Assembly (NCBI RefSeq): GCF_002019695.1
Contig: NZ_KV917376.1
Location: forward strand, 2,816,030 to 2,880,029
DNA length: 64,000 bases
Source: Evansella clarkii
Lineage (GTDB): Bacteria > Bacillota > Bacilli > Bacillales > Salisediminibacteriaceae
Reading direction: 5' to 3'
A program made the position numbers and the translations under genes. Under the pieces are notes generated by a model. It was not told the DNA's origin. It saw only the letters and a list, made by a program, of their open reading frames with translations, and searched no databases. The number at the start of each line of letters is the position of its first letter. Position 1 is the stretch's first letter. Of the stretch, positions 52,051 through 60,255 are shown one piece after another.

Positions 52051-52061
52051 TTATCAATGAG

Positions 52062-52095
52062 ACACATGGAGCTGTATGCTTTATGTGTTTTGTTT
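52062..52095 (+). terminator. Terminator after the ABC exporter operon
   Basis: An 11-bp stem (52062-52072 with 52078-52088, two G-T pairs, 5-nt loop) followed by TTTGTTT. Confidence 0.65.
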
Positions 52096-52215
52096 ATATG
52101 AAGATGTACAGGAGAAATGGCATTGGAGAGGCTGCAGCCCATAAACAAATAAGAAAAGAAAAACACAGGAATTCGGGAGTTTAAAAAATCAAAACTGGTG
52201 CAACGAGGTGCTGAA

Positions 52216-53112
52216 ATGTCTATAAAAGGTATTAATCATTTATTGTTTTCTGTATCTGATCTGGAGCAGTCAGTGAAGTTTTATTCAGAGGTTTTCGGGG
52301 CTAAGCTTCTTGTTAAAGGAAGGACGACAGCTTATTTTGATCTGAATGGATTATGGCTTGCTTTAAACGAAGAAAAAGAGATTCCAAGAAATGAAATAAG
52401 AGATTCATATACACATATTGCTTTTACTGTCGAGGAAGGTGACTTTCTTTATTATTATGAGAAACTTAAAGAGTTAAACGTAAATATTCTCACTGGCAGG
52501 CCGCGCCATAAGAAGGATAAACGTTCTGTTTATTTTACCGATGCGGATGGACATAAGTTTGAATTCCATACAGGAACGTTAAAGGACAGACTGGATTACT
52601 ACAAACAGGAAAAAAAGCATATGGAGTTTTTCAGGGATATGGACAGTCATCAGGCTGAAGTTCGGTTAGAAGAAGTGGCAACGGATAATAGAAAGAGTTT
52701 CACTGACTTTTTGCTTCTTGCCGATGAAAATGAAGAGGTCATTAATCAATATATTTATGAAGGAGATATGTACTCCATTATGCTTAACGGAGATACGGCA
52801 GGTGTGGTCCTGTTTGTTTTCGATCCAGGAGATACAGTGGAAATTAAAAATATTGCCATTGCCCCGGAGTTTAGAGGGAAAGGTACAGGTAAAAAAGTGA
52901 TTGAGGCAGGATGCAGGCTGTATAAAGAGATGGGTTTTCAAAGAATGATTGTTGGAACAGCAAACTCCAGTATTAGTAATCTGGCATTTTATCAAAAAGC
53001 AGGCTTCAGAATGGCTGAAATCAGGCAAGGATACTTTAATAAGTACCCTGAGCCGGTTTATGAAGACGGCATTAAAGCGGAGCATATGGTTGTTTTTGAA
53101 AGGGTTTTGTAG
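52216..53112 (+). CDS. fosB: FosB-type bacillithiol transferase fused to a GNAT acetyltransferase
   Basis: 298 residues with two domains. Residues 1-139 match FosB, the metal-dependent enzyme that opens fosfomycin with bacillithiol: GINHLLFSV with His8, SYTHIAF with His67 and HKFEFHTG with Glu116 are the metal ligands; GRPR near 95 lies in the fosfomycin-binding loop. FosB alone is about 140 residues and ends near this YYKQEKKHM. Residues ~145-298 are a GNAT domain with acetyl-CoA loop RGKGTG at 220-225 and NLAFYQKAGF near 255-264. The frame is continuous with no internal start signal, so it is a true fusion. ATG 52216 has CGAGGTG upstream. The acetyl acceptor is unknown. bshC in the same window would supply bacillithiol. 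Confidence 0.88.
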   Translation: MSIKGINHLLFSVSDLEQSVKFYSEVFGAKLLVKGRTTAYFDLNGLWLALNEEKEIPRNEIRDSYTHIAFTVEEGDFLYYYEKLKELNVNILTGRPRHKKDKRSVYFTDADGHKFEFHTGTLKDRLDYYKQEKKHMEFFRDMDSHQAEVRLEEVATDNRKSFTDFLLLADENEEVINQYIYEGDMYSIMLNGDTAGVVLFVFDPGDTVEIKNIAIAPEFRGKGTGKKVIEAGCRLYKEMGFQRMIVGTANSSISNLAFYQKAGFRMAEIRQGYFNKYPEPVYEDGIKAEHMVVFERVL

Positions 53113-53176
53113 AGCTGGAGCTTTCATCTATGTAAGCTTTTTATACAACGAGTAACAGGAGCAGGACTTAATGAAG

Positions 53177-53284
53177 TAACGAAAGGGTGTGTGATTTGTA
53201 CCCTGAGGAAGAGGAATTCTCCGAGAGAGGTAACGAAAGAGCGCTTTGCTACCCTTGACAGAAAATCCCACTCTGAGAGAGTGT
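53177..53284. repeat. Two diverged 54-bp direct repeats
   Basis: TAACGAAAG at 53177 and 53231 each start a unit that also shares TACCCT and CTC(C/T)GAGAGAG at matching positions. They lie between the fosB-GNAT gene and the insertion sequence. Within the second unit GGTAAC...GCTACC can pair. No gene is seen in 53113-53387. Confidence 0.5.
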
Positions 53285-53453
53285 AGAATGGTACCTATCC
53301 CCTGATTGCTATATCAGCTCCACCTTTTATATTCAAACCCTGAAATACATTATCCAAATAAAAAGCACCGCAGGCTATATCCATTTCTGATATGCTCCCC
53401 CAAAGGTAGACAGATGAAATAAACAAAATCTGTTTACCTTTGGGGGAGTTTTT

Positions 53454-54125
53454 GTGTCTAGAAAAGACTTTACGGCATCAGAAAAACTTAGGATTATCGC
53501 TGAATATAACGAAGGGGACCTCCCTGGTGAAGAGGTAGCCAGAAAATATAGTCTTAATGCAAGAACCATTAGGAATTGGAGGGCTCTGTATGAAGAGTCC
53601 GGCGCTGAGAGCCTGGAACCAATAAGGAGTCATACATCTTATTCAGCCGAACTAAAGCAGGCAGCCGTTCGTGACTATCTCTCCGGCAGATTTTCACAAA
53701 ATGAAGTTATAAGGAAATATGGGATCTCAACTAGATCGGTTCTCATGGGATGGGTCGAGCTTTATAATGGTCATAAAGCACTTAAGGATGACAGGAAAGG
53801 ATTGAGTCGCTCTATGACCAAGGGAAAGAAGGTTTGTTTCGAGGAAAAGGTTGAAATCGTTAAAGACTGTTTGGCTCATGGGAAAGATTATGCCCGATCA
53901 GTGGAGATTCACAAGGTTTCTTATGCACAGATTTACAGCTGGGTAAGAAAGTACCTTCAAGGTGGGGAAGAAGCTCTTCAGGATAATCGTGGAAAGCAAA
54001 GAACGGAAAAAGAAATGACAAAAGAAGAAAAAGAAATGAAGAAGCTGAAAATAGAGAACGAGCGTCTTCGTGCGGAAAATGCGTTCTTAAAAAAGTTGGA
54101 GGAGATCGAAAGGAGGCGGTATTGA
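53454..54125 (+). CDS. IS3-family transposase OrfA
   Basis: 223 residues with tandem helix-turn-helix domains (about 8-50, 60-100 and 125-165) and a C-terminal leucine-zipper-like coiled coil (about 185-222), the IS150-group OrfA plan. It binds the inverted repeats. Starts at GTG 53454 with TGGGGGAG upstream. Frame -1 from the A6G run at 54089 stays open into orfB, allowing an OrfAB fusion transposase. Confidence 0.92.
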   Translation: MSRKDFTASEKLRIIAEYNEGDLPGEEVARKYSLNARTIRNWRALYEESGAESLEPIRSHTSYSAELKQAAVRDYLSGRFSQNEVIRKYGISTRSVLMGWVELYNGHKALKDDRKGLSRSMTKGKKVCFEEKVEIVKDCLAHGKDYARSVEIHKVSYAQIYSWVRKYLQGGEEALQDNRGKQRTEKEMTKEEKEMKKLKIENERLRAENAFLKKLEEIERRRY

Positions 54126-55000
54126 GTGAGACCCGGTACCATAGCCGGTACACTGCTATATACGAACTCAGCACGGAAGAAAATATGTCTGTCCAGTTAC
54201 TTTGTGACATTGCCCATGTTTCCAGGCAGGGATATTACAAATGGAAGAATCGCAGACCTTCGGCCAGAGAGAAATTAAATCGACGAGTTATGGAAGAGAT
54301 GACTCTTCTTCAACATAAGTTGAAGGGTATTTATGGCTATCGGAGAATGGCGATTTCGATGAACCGGATCTTTAAGGAGCCTTTGAACCATAAACGTATT
54401 CTCCGTCTTATGAAAAGTGCTAACCTCTTGTCTGTCATTCGTCGTAAGAAATGCCGTTATAAATACTCTTCACCCCAGCATACAGCTGAAAATGTACTGA
54501 ATCGCGAATTCCAGGCAGATCGCCCAAACCAGAAGTGGGTAACTGATGTGACAGAAATGAAGTATGGTAACCGTAAGGCTTACCTCAGTGCCATTATGGA
54601 CCTCCATGATGGCAGCGTGATCTCTTATGTACTTGGTAAATCAAACAACAATGAGCTCGTGTTTAAAACGCTGAAAAAAGCTCTGAAGGCAGCACCTGAT
54701 TCACAGGCACTGTTACACAGTGACCGAGGATTTCAATACACCTCCCATCCTTTTAAGAGAATGATCGAACAGGCGAATATGAAGCAAAGCATGTCCCGTG
54801 TTGGCCGCTGTATTGACAATGGCCCGATGGAGTCGTTCTGGGGCAAATTGAAGTGTGAAAAATACAGGCTTGGTTCATACAATACTTTCGAGGAACTACA
54901 AAAAGACATTGATGACTACATACAGTTCTATAACCATGACCGTTACCAGGAAAAACTAAACGGCCTCAGTCCCTGTGAGTACAGAGCTAAGGCCGCTTAA
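54122..55000 (+). CDS. IS3-family transposase OrfB (DDE integrase core)
   Basis: 292 residues. HTH_21 region at about 38-100 and an rve integrase core with the DDE triad: D in WVTDVTEM near 140, D in LLHSDRGFQY near 201 and E in GPMESFWGKLK near 238; spacing D-E about 35. It overlaps orfA by 4 nt (TTGA) in the -1 frame and is probably made mainly as the OrfAB frameshift product. Confidence 0.93.
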   Translation: MSETRYHSRYTAIYELSTEENMSVQLLCDIAHVSRQGYYKWKNRRPSAREKLNRRVMEEMTLLQHKLKGIYGYRRMAISMNRIFKEPLNHKRILRLMKSANLLSVIRRKKCRYKYSSPQHTAENVLNREFQADRPNQKWVTDVTEMKYGNRKAYLSAIMDLHDGSVISYVLGKSNNNELVFKTLKKALKAAPDSQALLHSDRGFQYTSHPFKRMIEQANMKQSMSRVGRCIDNGPMESFWGKLKCEKYRLGSYNTFEELQKDIDDYIQFYNHDRYQEKLNGLSPCEYRAKAA

Positions 55001-55065
55001 TACATTTTTATTATTTCAGCTGTCTACTTGACGGGGTGCTGTTCATTTCTGCGGTGCTTTCACTT

Positions 55066-56790
55066 CTAGTTATTCTGTACAGCCTTTCGGTTTTTAAGCT
55101 TCAGGACAAGATCTTCATCAGGAGTGACGTAAAGTGTCGTCTGATTATCATAAGTTACATAACCTGGCTTTGCGCCGCTTGGCTTTTTCACGTGGCGAAT
55201 CAATGTGTAATCAACAGGTACCTGGCCAGACTGGCGCCCCTTACTGAAGTATGCAGCTAAGTTTGCTGCTTCTTTCAGTGTTTCTTCACCGAACTCAAGG
55301 CTGCGTATAACAACATGGGAACCTGGTATATCTTTCGTGTGGAGCCAGGTGTCATTTTGCCTTGCGAGGCGGTTAGTTAAATACTCATTTTGTTTATTGT
55401 TTTTTCCTACATAAATGTCTATTCCTTCAGAGGAAACATAATGTTCGAGAGTCGGTTTATCATTCTTTTTCTTCTGTTTTTTTGATACACGTTTTTTAAT
55501 ATACCCTTCTTCCGCGAGCTCTTCACGAATGCCTTCAATATCTTTAGGTGAGGCAGTTTCCACTTGCTGAATAAGCTGATCGAGATAGACCATTTCTTCT
55601 TTTGCCTTCTCAATCTGTTCTTTCACTACTGCAACCGAATTCTTCAGTTTATGATACTTTTTAAAAAACTGCTGTGCGTTATCCGAAGGTGTTTTATACG
55701 GATCTAAAGGTATTTTCACCTGTTTTTGATCAGGATCATAATAATCAGTTACCTCAACCTCTTTGTCCCCTGCTTTAACAAGATGCATATGGGCGGTTAA
55801 CAGTTCCCCGTATCGCTGGTACTTCTGTGCTTTATCAGCATCGGAAAGTGTCTTATTAAGCTTCTTGATTTTTTTATTGTTCTTGCTATATTCATTGCGA
55901 AGGAACTTCTCCAGGTCGTTTGCCTGCTGTTTAACACGGTCTCTTTCAGCTTTTCCGTAAAAATAACGATCGAGCATTTTGTGGACAGAATCGAAATATC
56001 TCCGTTCCCCTTTTTTATGAGTCAGTTCAATAACTGAGAAAGATTCTGAATTATCGTCAATAATCATATGTGGAACATACTCGTTATTTTTAACAGGTTC
56101 CAGCACTTCCATAAAGGCTGGCGGCAATGTCTCCTGATTGGAGAAGCGGGCTCTTGTCTGGATTTCACGAACAATCTGCGGGGAAAGTCCGCTGAACGTG
56201 TCGATTAACTGTTTGTCCATTTTTCCCTGATAGAAATTTAATTTGCTTCTTATTTCGTCTTCTGAAATTTCCAGCGGGTTTAGTTTATCCTGGTGGGGAG
56301 GCTCTTTATACTGCTGGCCCGGCAGAATTGTCCGGTAGGTTGAAAGGGAAGGAGGAATATGTTTTATACTGTCTATAATCATATTATCTTCCGTATTAAC
56401 AAATAAAATATTGCTGTGCCGTCCCATTAATTCGATGATCAGCTTTTTATAAGAAACATCACCAAGCTCATTGCGCCCCCTGAATGAAAAGGTGACAATC
56501 CGTTCAAGTCCTTTTTGTTCAATGTTTTCCAGAATACTTCCTTCAAGATGCTTCCTCAGGAGCATGCAGAACATTGGAGGTTCTTTCGGATTTTCATATT
56601 TTTCTTCTGTTATATGAAACCTTGCAAATGTTGGGTTGGCAGACAGGTAAATATGACTGTTTCTTCCCATTGCTCTTACTGTTATTACAAGTTCTGTTTT
56701 ATATGGCTGATGTATTTTTACGATCCGGCCGGAAACGAGCTGCTGCAGCTCTTCTGTAACCGCACGTGTGACAATGCCATCAAAAGACAT
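55066..56790 (-). CDS. rqcH: Ribosome quality control protein RqcH (NEMF/Rqc2 homologue, NFACT)
   Basis: 574 residues (YloA; also annotated as fibronectin-binding protein). Domains: NFACT-N (about 1-210), HhH region (about 210-280), coiled-coil M domain (about 280-430), NFACT-R (about 450-555, with WLHTKDIPGSHVVIR). It binds stalled 50S subunits and recruits tRNA-Ala to add C-terminal Ala tails. The conserved Asp-Arg pair (D97/R98 in B. subtilis, needed for tailing) appears here as Glu96-Arg97 in QKGLERIV, a conservative change. The gene is transcribed toward the insertion sequence. Confidence 0.94.
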   Translation of the reverse strand: MSFDGIVTRAVTEELQQLVSGRIVKIHQPYKTELVITVRAMGRNSHIYLSANPTFARFHITEEKYENPKEPPMFCMLLRKHLEGSILENIEQKGLERIVTFSFRGRNELGDVSYKKLIIELMGRHSNILFVNTEDNMIIDSIKHIPPSLSTYRTILPGQQYKEPPHQDKLNPLEISEDEIRSKLNFYQGKMDKQLIDTFSGLSPQIVREIQTRARFSNQETLPPAFMEVLEPVKNNEYVPHMIIDDNSESFSVIELTHKKGERRYFDSVHKMLDRYFYGKAERDRVKQQANDLEKFLRNEYSKNNKKIKKLNKTLSDADKAQKYQRYGELLTAHMHLVKAGDKEVEVTDYYDPDQKQVKIPLDPYKTPSDNAQQFFKKYHKLKNSVAVVKEQIEKAKEEMVYLDQLIQQVETASPKDIEGIREELAEEGYIKKRVSKKQKKKNDKPTLEHYVSSEGIDIYVGKNNKQNEYLTNRLARQNDTWLHTKDIPGSHVVIRSLEFGEETLKEAANLAAYFSKGRQSGQVPVDYTLIRHVKKPSGAKPGYVTYDNQTTLYVTPDEDLVLKLKNRKAVQNN

Positions 56791-56851
56791 AAAAGCACCT
56801 CCAGTTAAAAAAAGCGGTTAAACTTTTTAACATGTTTATAATACAAGCCTT

Positions 56852-56878
56852 ATTATAGCAAAGTTATCATTATTACAA
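56852..56878 (-). promoter_or_regulatory. Predicted rqcH promoter
   Basis: On the minus strand TTGTAA (56878-56873) and TATAAT (56857-56852) are 15 nt apart with an extended TGC before the -10. The short spacer is offset by the extended -10. Confidence 0.5.
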
Positions 56879-57065
56879 TAACAGAAGATGCCTTTTTCTT
56901 TTCTATCAAGAAAATAAGTGTGTATGAATCAGAGTTCCCTTGTTATGTGTTGCGAGATACTTTTTTGTCAGATAATATGTAAATAATCTCCATAAAGATG
57001 ATTATAAAGGTAATGGAAAAAAGCCCGGAAAAATTACTTTTATTAGGCCAATCTTATTGTTTCCC

Positions 57066-57094
57066 TTGTTGTGAAGCGGAAAAACGTATAAAAT
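57066..57094 (+). promoter_or_regulatory. Predicted yloC promoter in the rqcH-yloC divergent gap
   Basis: TTGTTG (57066-57071) and TAAAAT (57089-57094) are 17 nt apart. The 325-nt gap 56791-57115 otherwise has AT-rich sequence with the divergent rqcH promoter and nothing coding. yloB, which sits here in B. subtilis, is absent. Confidence 0.4.
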
Positions 57095-57115
57095 AGTAAT
57101 GTGGATGTGATAGAA

Positions 57116-57997
57116 ATGATAATGAGTATGACAGGATACGGGCGCTCCCTGAAGGAGAATGCCAATTGTCAGATTACAGTGGAAATGAAGGCTGTAAATC
57201 ATCGTTTTTGCGAAATTAATATTCGAATGCCCCGGCAGTTTTTCTTTCTCGAAGATCAGCTGAAAAAAACGATCAGCCGATTCGTAAAACGAGGGAAAGT
57301 GGATGTATTTATTAATATCAGCGGAGAAGGGATTGTTAACCGGTCGCTCGCTGTTAACTGGGACCTGCTCAGCCAGTACCACTCTGTTTTCTCGGAAATG
57401 AAAGAGAAGTTCGGCGGCAGCGCTGATTTCCCGCTGAACAGTATGCTGGCAAATGACGCCGTAGTGGAAATTCAGGAATCGGATGAAGTGGATGAAGGAT
57501 TGAAGAGCCTTGTTGTTTCTGCGGCAGAGGATGCTGTTCTTCAGCTCGTGGAGATGAGAAAGAAGGAAGGCCAGGAACTTTATGAAGATGTACATAAACG
57601 GGTAGGGCGTCTCACTGATAAGGCGGAAGAGCTTAAAAAGTTCGCGCCTGCTGTTCAAAAAAGTTATCTGGAGAGATTAACGAAAAAGGTACGGGATTAT
57701 ACTGAATCAGCCCTGGAAATTGACGAGTCACGAATACTGACAGAGGTTGCAGTTTATACAGATAAAAGTGATATAGAGGAAGAGCTTACCAGAATACAGA
57801 GCCATCTGAAGCAATTTAATGAAATAATCACCAGCGAAAAGGTTGTTGGAAGAAAGCTTGATTTTATCGTTCAGGAACTGAACCGTGAAACGAATACTAT
57901 TGGTTCCAAGTCTAATGATGTCACTATTAGCAAGCATGTAGTGGAAATTAAGTCAGAACTGGAAAAAATACGTGAACAGGTTCAAAATATCGAATAA
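57116..57997 (+). CDS. yloC: YicC/YloC-family endoribonuclease
   Basis: A 293-residue protein of the YicC family, now regarded as endoribonucleases. N-terminal MSMTGYGRS and VNHRFCEINIRMPRQF are highly conserved; C-terminal EELTRIQSHLKQF and LDFIVQELNRETNTIGSKS are the DUF1732 signature. ATG 57116 (MIMSMTG) is chosen by homologue length; GTG 57101 is also possible. It precedes remA and gmk, the standard neighbourhood. Confidence 0.92.
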   Translation: MIMSMTGYGRSLKENANCQITVEMKAVNHRFCEINIRMPRQFFFLEDQLKKTISRFVKRGKVDVFINISGEGIVNRSLAVNWDLLSQYHSVFSEMKEKFGGSADFPLNSMLANDAVVEIQESDEVDEGLKSLVVSAAEDAVLQLVEMRKKEGQELYEDVHKRVGRLTDKAEELKKFAPAVQKSYLERLTKKVRDYTESALEIDESRILTEVAVYTDKSDIEEELTRIQSHLKQFNEIITSEKVVGRKLDFIVQELNRETNTIGSKSNDVTISKHVVEIKSELEKIREQVQNIE

Positions 57998-58071
57998 ATT
58001 ATCACTGAAATATGATTGGTTACTTCAGATTAGAAAAAAATAAAAATAGAAACATTTGGGGGACTTTTACT

Positions 58072-58332
58072 ATGGATATTAAATTAATAAATATTGGGTT
58101 TGGAAATATCGTATCTGCTAACAGAATTATTTCCATTGTCAGTCCGGAATCTGCACCTATTAAGCGGATTATTACGGAAGCAAGAGACAGAAACATGCTT
58201 GTTGACGCTACTTACGGAAGAAGAACAAGAGCTGTAATTATCGCTGACAGTGATCATGTTATCTTATCTGCTGTACAGCCGGAAACTGTGGCCCAGCGAG
58301 TATTCAGCCGTGAAGACGACACTGAAGAATAA
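58072..58332 (+). CDS. remA: Extracellular matrix regulator RemA
   Basis: 86 residues, nearly identical to B. subtilis RemA over [20 protein letters not shown] and the [10 protein letters not shown] stretch. RemA is a DNA-binding protein that forms ring-like oligomers and activates matrix and osmoprotection genes. ATG 58072 has TTTGGGGGAC upstream; the frame is open 20 codons further but without support. Confidence 0.96.
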   Translation: MDIKLINIGFGNIVSANRIISIVSPESAPIKRIITEARDRNMLVDATYGRRTRAVIIADSDHVILSAVQPETVAQRVFSREDDTEE

Positions 58333-58342
58333 GAGAACAGAT

Positions 58343-58384
58343 AATGCCATCGGTTAAGCCGATGGCATTGCCATTTTTATTTTC
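58343..58384 (+). terminator. Rho-independent terminator after remA
   Basis: 11-bp perfect stem AATGCCATCGG/CCGATGGCATT with a 5-nt loop and a T-rich tail. Confidence 0.85.
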
Positions 58385-58468
58385 AGGTGAATAGGCTTGA
58401 ATTTTTATGAAAAAAATGATAAAACATGGAGTGACAAAGAAACGGTATAAAGAAGGCTGGAGGTTTTT

Positions 58469-59080
58469 ATGAAAAGAGATAAGGGACTGCTCATCGTTCT
58501 TTCAGGTCCGTCCGGTGTTGGAAAGGGAACTGTATGCGGAGAGCTGCGCAGGCAGGATACGCATATACAATACTCTGTTTCCGCAACTACAAGATCTCCC
58601 CGTGAAGGAGAAGAAGACGGAGTAAACTATTATTTTAAGTCAAAAGAAGAATTTAAACGCATGATTGAGAATAATGAACTCCTGGAATGGGCACAATATG
58701 TGGATAATTATTATGGTACTCCCCGTAACTATGTGGAGGAAGTTATTGCAAGAGGCCAGGATGTAATTCTGGAAATTGAAGTACAGGGAGCACTCCAGGT
58801 TAAAGAGAATTTTCCTGAAGGTGTCTTCATTTTTCTCATGCCTCCAAGCCTTAAGGTTTTAAGGGAACGAATTGAAGGAAGAGGCACTGAAACAAAGGAT
58901 TTAATTGACAGCCGTATGACCATCGCTAAAGAAGAAATCGAGCTCATGGATAAATACGATTATGTAGTGGAAAATGATGAGGTTTCTGCCGCTGTGGAAC
59001 GTATTAAAGCGATTGTTACCGCAGAAAACTGCAAGAAAGAACGTCTCATTGACAAATATAAAGAACTTGTAGAGGAGTGA
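58469..59080 (+). CDS. gmk: Guanylate kinase
   Basis: A 203-residue kinase phosphorylating GMP to GDP. P-loop [12 protein letters not shown] near 12; GMP-binding [19 protein letters not shown] near 37-55; lid region RGTE near 138. A candidate promoter TTGAAT (58397) with TAAAAC (58420), 17-nt spacer, lies upstream, and CTGGAGG precedes ATG 58469. Followed by rpoZ. Confidence 0.96.
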   Translation: MKRDKGLLIVLSGPSGVGKGTVCGELRRQDTHIQYSVSATTRSPREGEEDGVNYYFKSKEEFKRMIENNELLEWAQYVDNYYGTPRNYVEEVIARGQDVILEIEVQGALQVKENFPEGVFIFLMPPSLKVLRERIEGRGTETKDLIDSRMTIAKEEIELMDKYDYVVENDEVSAAVERIKAIVTAENCKKERLIDKYKELVEE

Positions 59081-59084
59081 TCTT

Positions 59085-59291
59085 ATGTTAAACCCATCTA
59101 TTGATTCACTGATGAGAAAGATCGATTCAAAATACACTCTTGTGACTGTTTCGGCTCACCGGGCAAGACAGCTCAGGGAAAATCCTGAAATGCACCAGAA
59201 AACAGAGAAATCCAAATCAGTAAATTTTGTAGGAATGGCATTAGAGGAAATCGACGCCGAAAAACTGACATACAAGCAAGAAGGGGAATAA
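59085..59291 (+). CDS. rpoZ: DNA-directed RNA polymerase omega subunit
   Basis: 68 residues with the omega-family core: [17 protein letters not shown], then SAHRARQL and the GMALEEI segment. Helps beta-prime folding and RNA polymerase assembly. AGAGGAG precedes ATG 59085, 4 nt after gmk. Confidence 0.95.
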   Translation: MLNPSIDSLMRKIDSKYTLVTVSAHRARQLRENPEMHQKTEKSKSVNFVGMALEEIDAEKLTYKQEGE

Positions 59292-59332
59292 ACTTGTTGT
59301 AAGCCAGAAGCTAAATAACCGTAATACCAGGG

Positions 59333-59381
59333 CTGTATTCACTCCATCTGCTTTACGCAGTAGTGAAAACAGTCTTTTTTT
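59333..59381 (+). terminator. Rho-independent terminator after rpoZ
   Basis: CTGTATTCACT (59333-59343) pairs with AGTGAAAACAG (59362-59372) with one mismatch, enclosing a CTGC/GCAG helix, followed by T8. It separates rpoZ from coaBC, which are adjacent in B. subtilis. Confidence 0.8.
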
Positions 59382-59442
59382 GCACTTGAATCAAATTCAT
59401 AATTCAAGATTTCATCTTTAAAACGATATCTATCTTAAAATG

Positions 59443-59594
59443 TTACTTTATTGAACGATTTACGCTACAGACGGACGCTTTCTGCGGGCACGGCTTCAAC
59501 TAATTTTTGACGGCTGACGCCGTCAAAAATGGATTTTCAGCTTTTCATGCTTTTCCCGCCAGAGTCGCCGTCTTACGCTGCAATCGAAAAGTAA
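59443..59594. repeat. Bacillaceae-type intergenic repeat, palindromic
   Basis: Ends are imperfect inverted repeats: TTACTTT...CGATT...AGACGG on the left (59443-59474) and CCGTCT...AATCG...AAAGTAA on the right (59568-59594). The centre is a 12-bp perfect hairpin (59503-59514 with 59519-59530). The sequence GGACGCTTTCTGCGGGCACG is of a kind I recall as dispersed in Bacillaceae intergenic DNA. No gene. Confidence 0.6.
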
Positions 59595-59640
59595 TGTACA
59601 TTTTTTTATTCAAAGCCTAGATATAACATTCATTTACTTA

Positions 59641-60183
59641 CGTAAAAAACTCAGGTGACTTCGTGTCGCCTATGGAAGACAGCGTCGGACCACGGAGAAA
59701 GCACAGGCACTTGCGCTTTTCTTATAAAAATAAGAAAGTGTAAATTTCCAAGATAATTGTCTAGCTCCAGCGACGAGCGTTTATATCACGACTATACTTC
59801 GAGTTGTCTCGACGGATACGCCCCAAAGCGCTACTAGAAGAGGAAGAGACAGCTACTCTAGGTCACTTCAGGCAGGCTACTACCTGAATTTGCATCTCTG
59901 CTGCCTTGCGACGAGTAATCGCAGGAGCACTTGAAACCAAAGAGCGGCTTCCGTAATGCATCTTCGAGTAAGCTGTTCAACGAGCGTAGCCTCTTGAAAC
60001 GCTGCGAGTTGCCTCGACGTATACCCTCCGGTGCTGTACTCGCAGAGGAAGAGGCAGTGCTTGGGCCTGCGGTTACTCGGCCCAAATTTATGCTTCGAAG
60101 CTAACGCAGGCCGCATTTGCTCCTGCGGTTACTCGTCGCAGGTAAAGAGTGTCGCTCGTGACCAAGACGCTTGCGCTTTTCTT
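59641..60183. repeat. Complex intergenic repeat upstream of coaBC
   Basis: A segment from GTCTAGCTCCAGCG (59759) to CTTGCGCTTTTCTT (60170-60183); the same 14-bp end also occurs at 59710-59723, as if a partial second copy preceded it. Inside are a ~60-bp imperfect direct repeat (59798-59857 and 60001-60060) and a nearly perfect 25-bp inverted repeat (59904-59929 and 60118-60142). These terminal sequences resemble a repeat family I recall from Bacillaceae. Several chance reading frames cross it but none resembles a protein. Confidence 0.6.
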
Positions 60184-60255
60184 GATTGTCATTCGCTGTT
60201 TTTTTCGGTATCGTGTAAATTAAGAGATTACGAGGAATTTCTGGAGGCGAAAATA

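Larger units (their letters stand above)
53388..55045 (+). mobile_element. IS3-family (IS150-like) insertion sequence, complete
   Basis: A 1658-bp element. The ends are long imperfect inverted repeats starting TGA (left 53388 onward, right complement from 55045), sharing CCCC, GTAGACAG and TGAAATAA at the same spacing over about 40 bp. TTTC flanks both sides (53384-53387 and 55046-55049), a 4-bp target duplication. It carries overlapping orfA and orfB with an A6G slippery site at 54089-54095. Both frames are intact, so it may be active. Confidence 0.9.
53360..55060 (-). terminator. rqcH terminator split by the insertion sequence
   Basis: AAAGCACCGCAG (53362-53373) and CTGCGGTGCTTT (55049-55060) are perfect 12-bp complements now separated by the IS. 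Removing the element and one TTTC copy restores a hairpin with a ~12-nt loop; read on the minus strand it is followed by CTTTTTATTTGG, a terminator placed just after the rqcH stop. Confidence 0.75.

Noticed and set aside
59858..60116. Two overlapping minus-strand frames in the coaBC upstream repeat
   Set aside because: Both are produced by the inverted and direct repeats; no ribosome binding site or protein-like pattern.
60031..60255. In-frame N-terminal extension of coaBC
   Set aside because: It reads through the repeat element, lacks similarity to CoaBC, and a strong ribosome binding site precedes GTG 60256.
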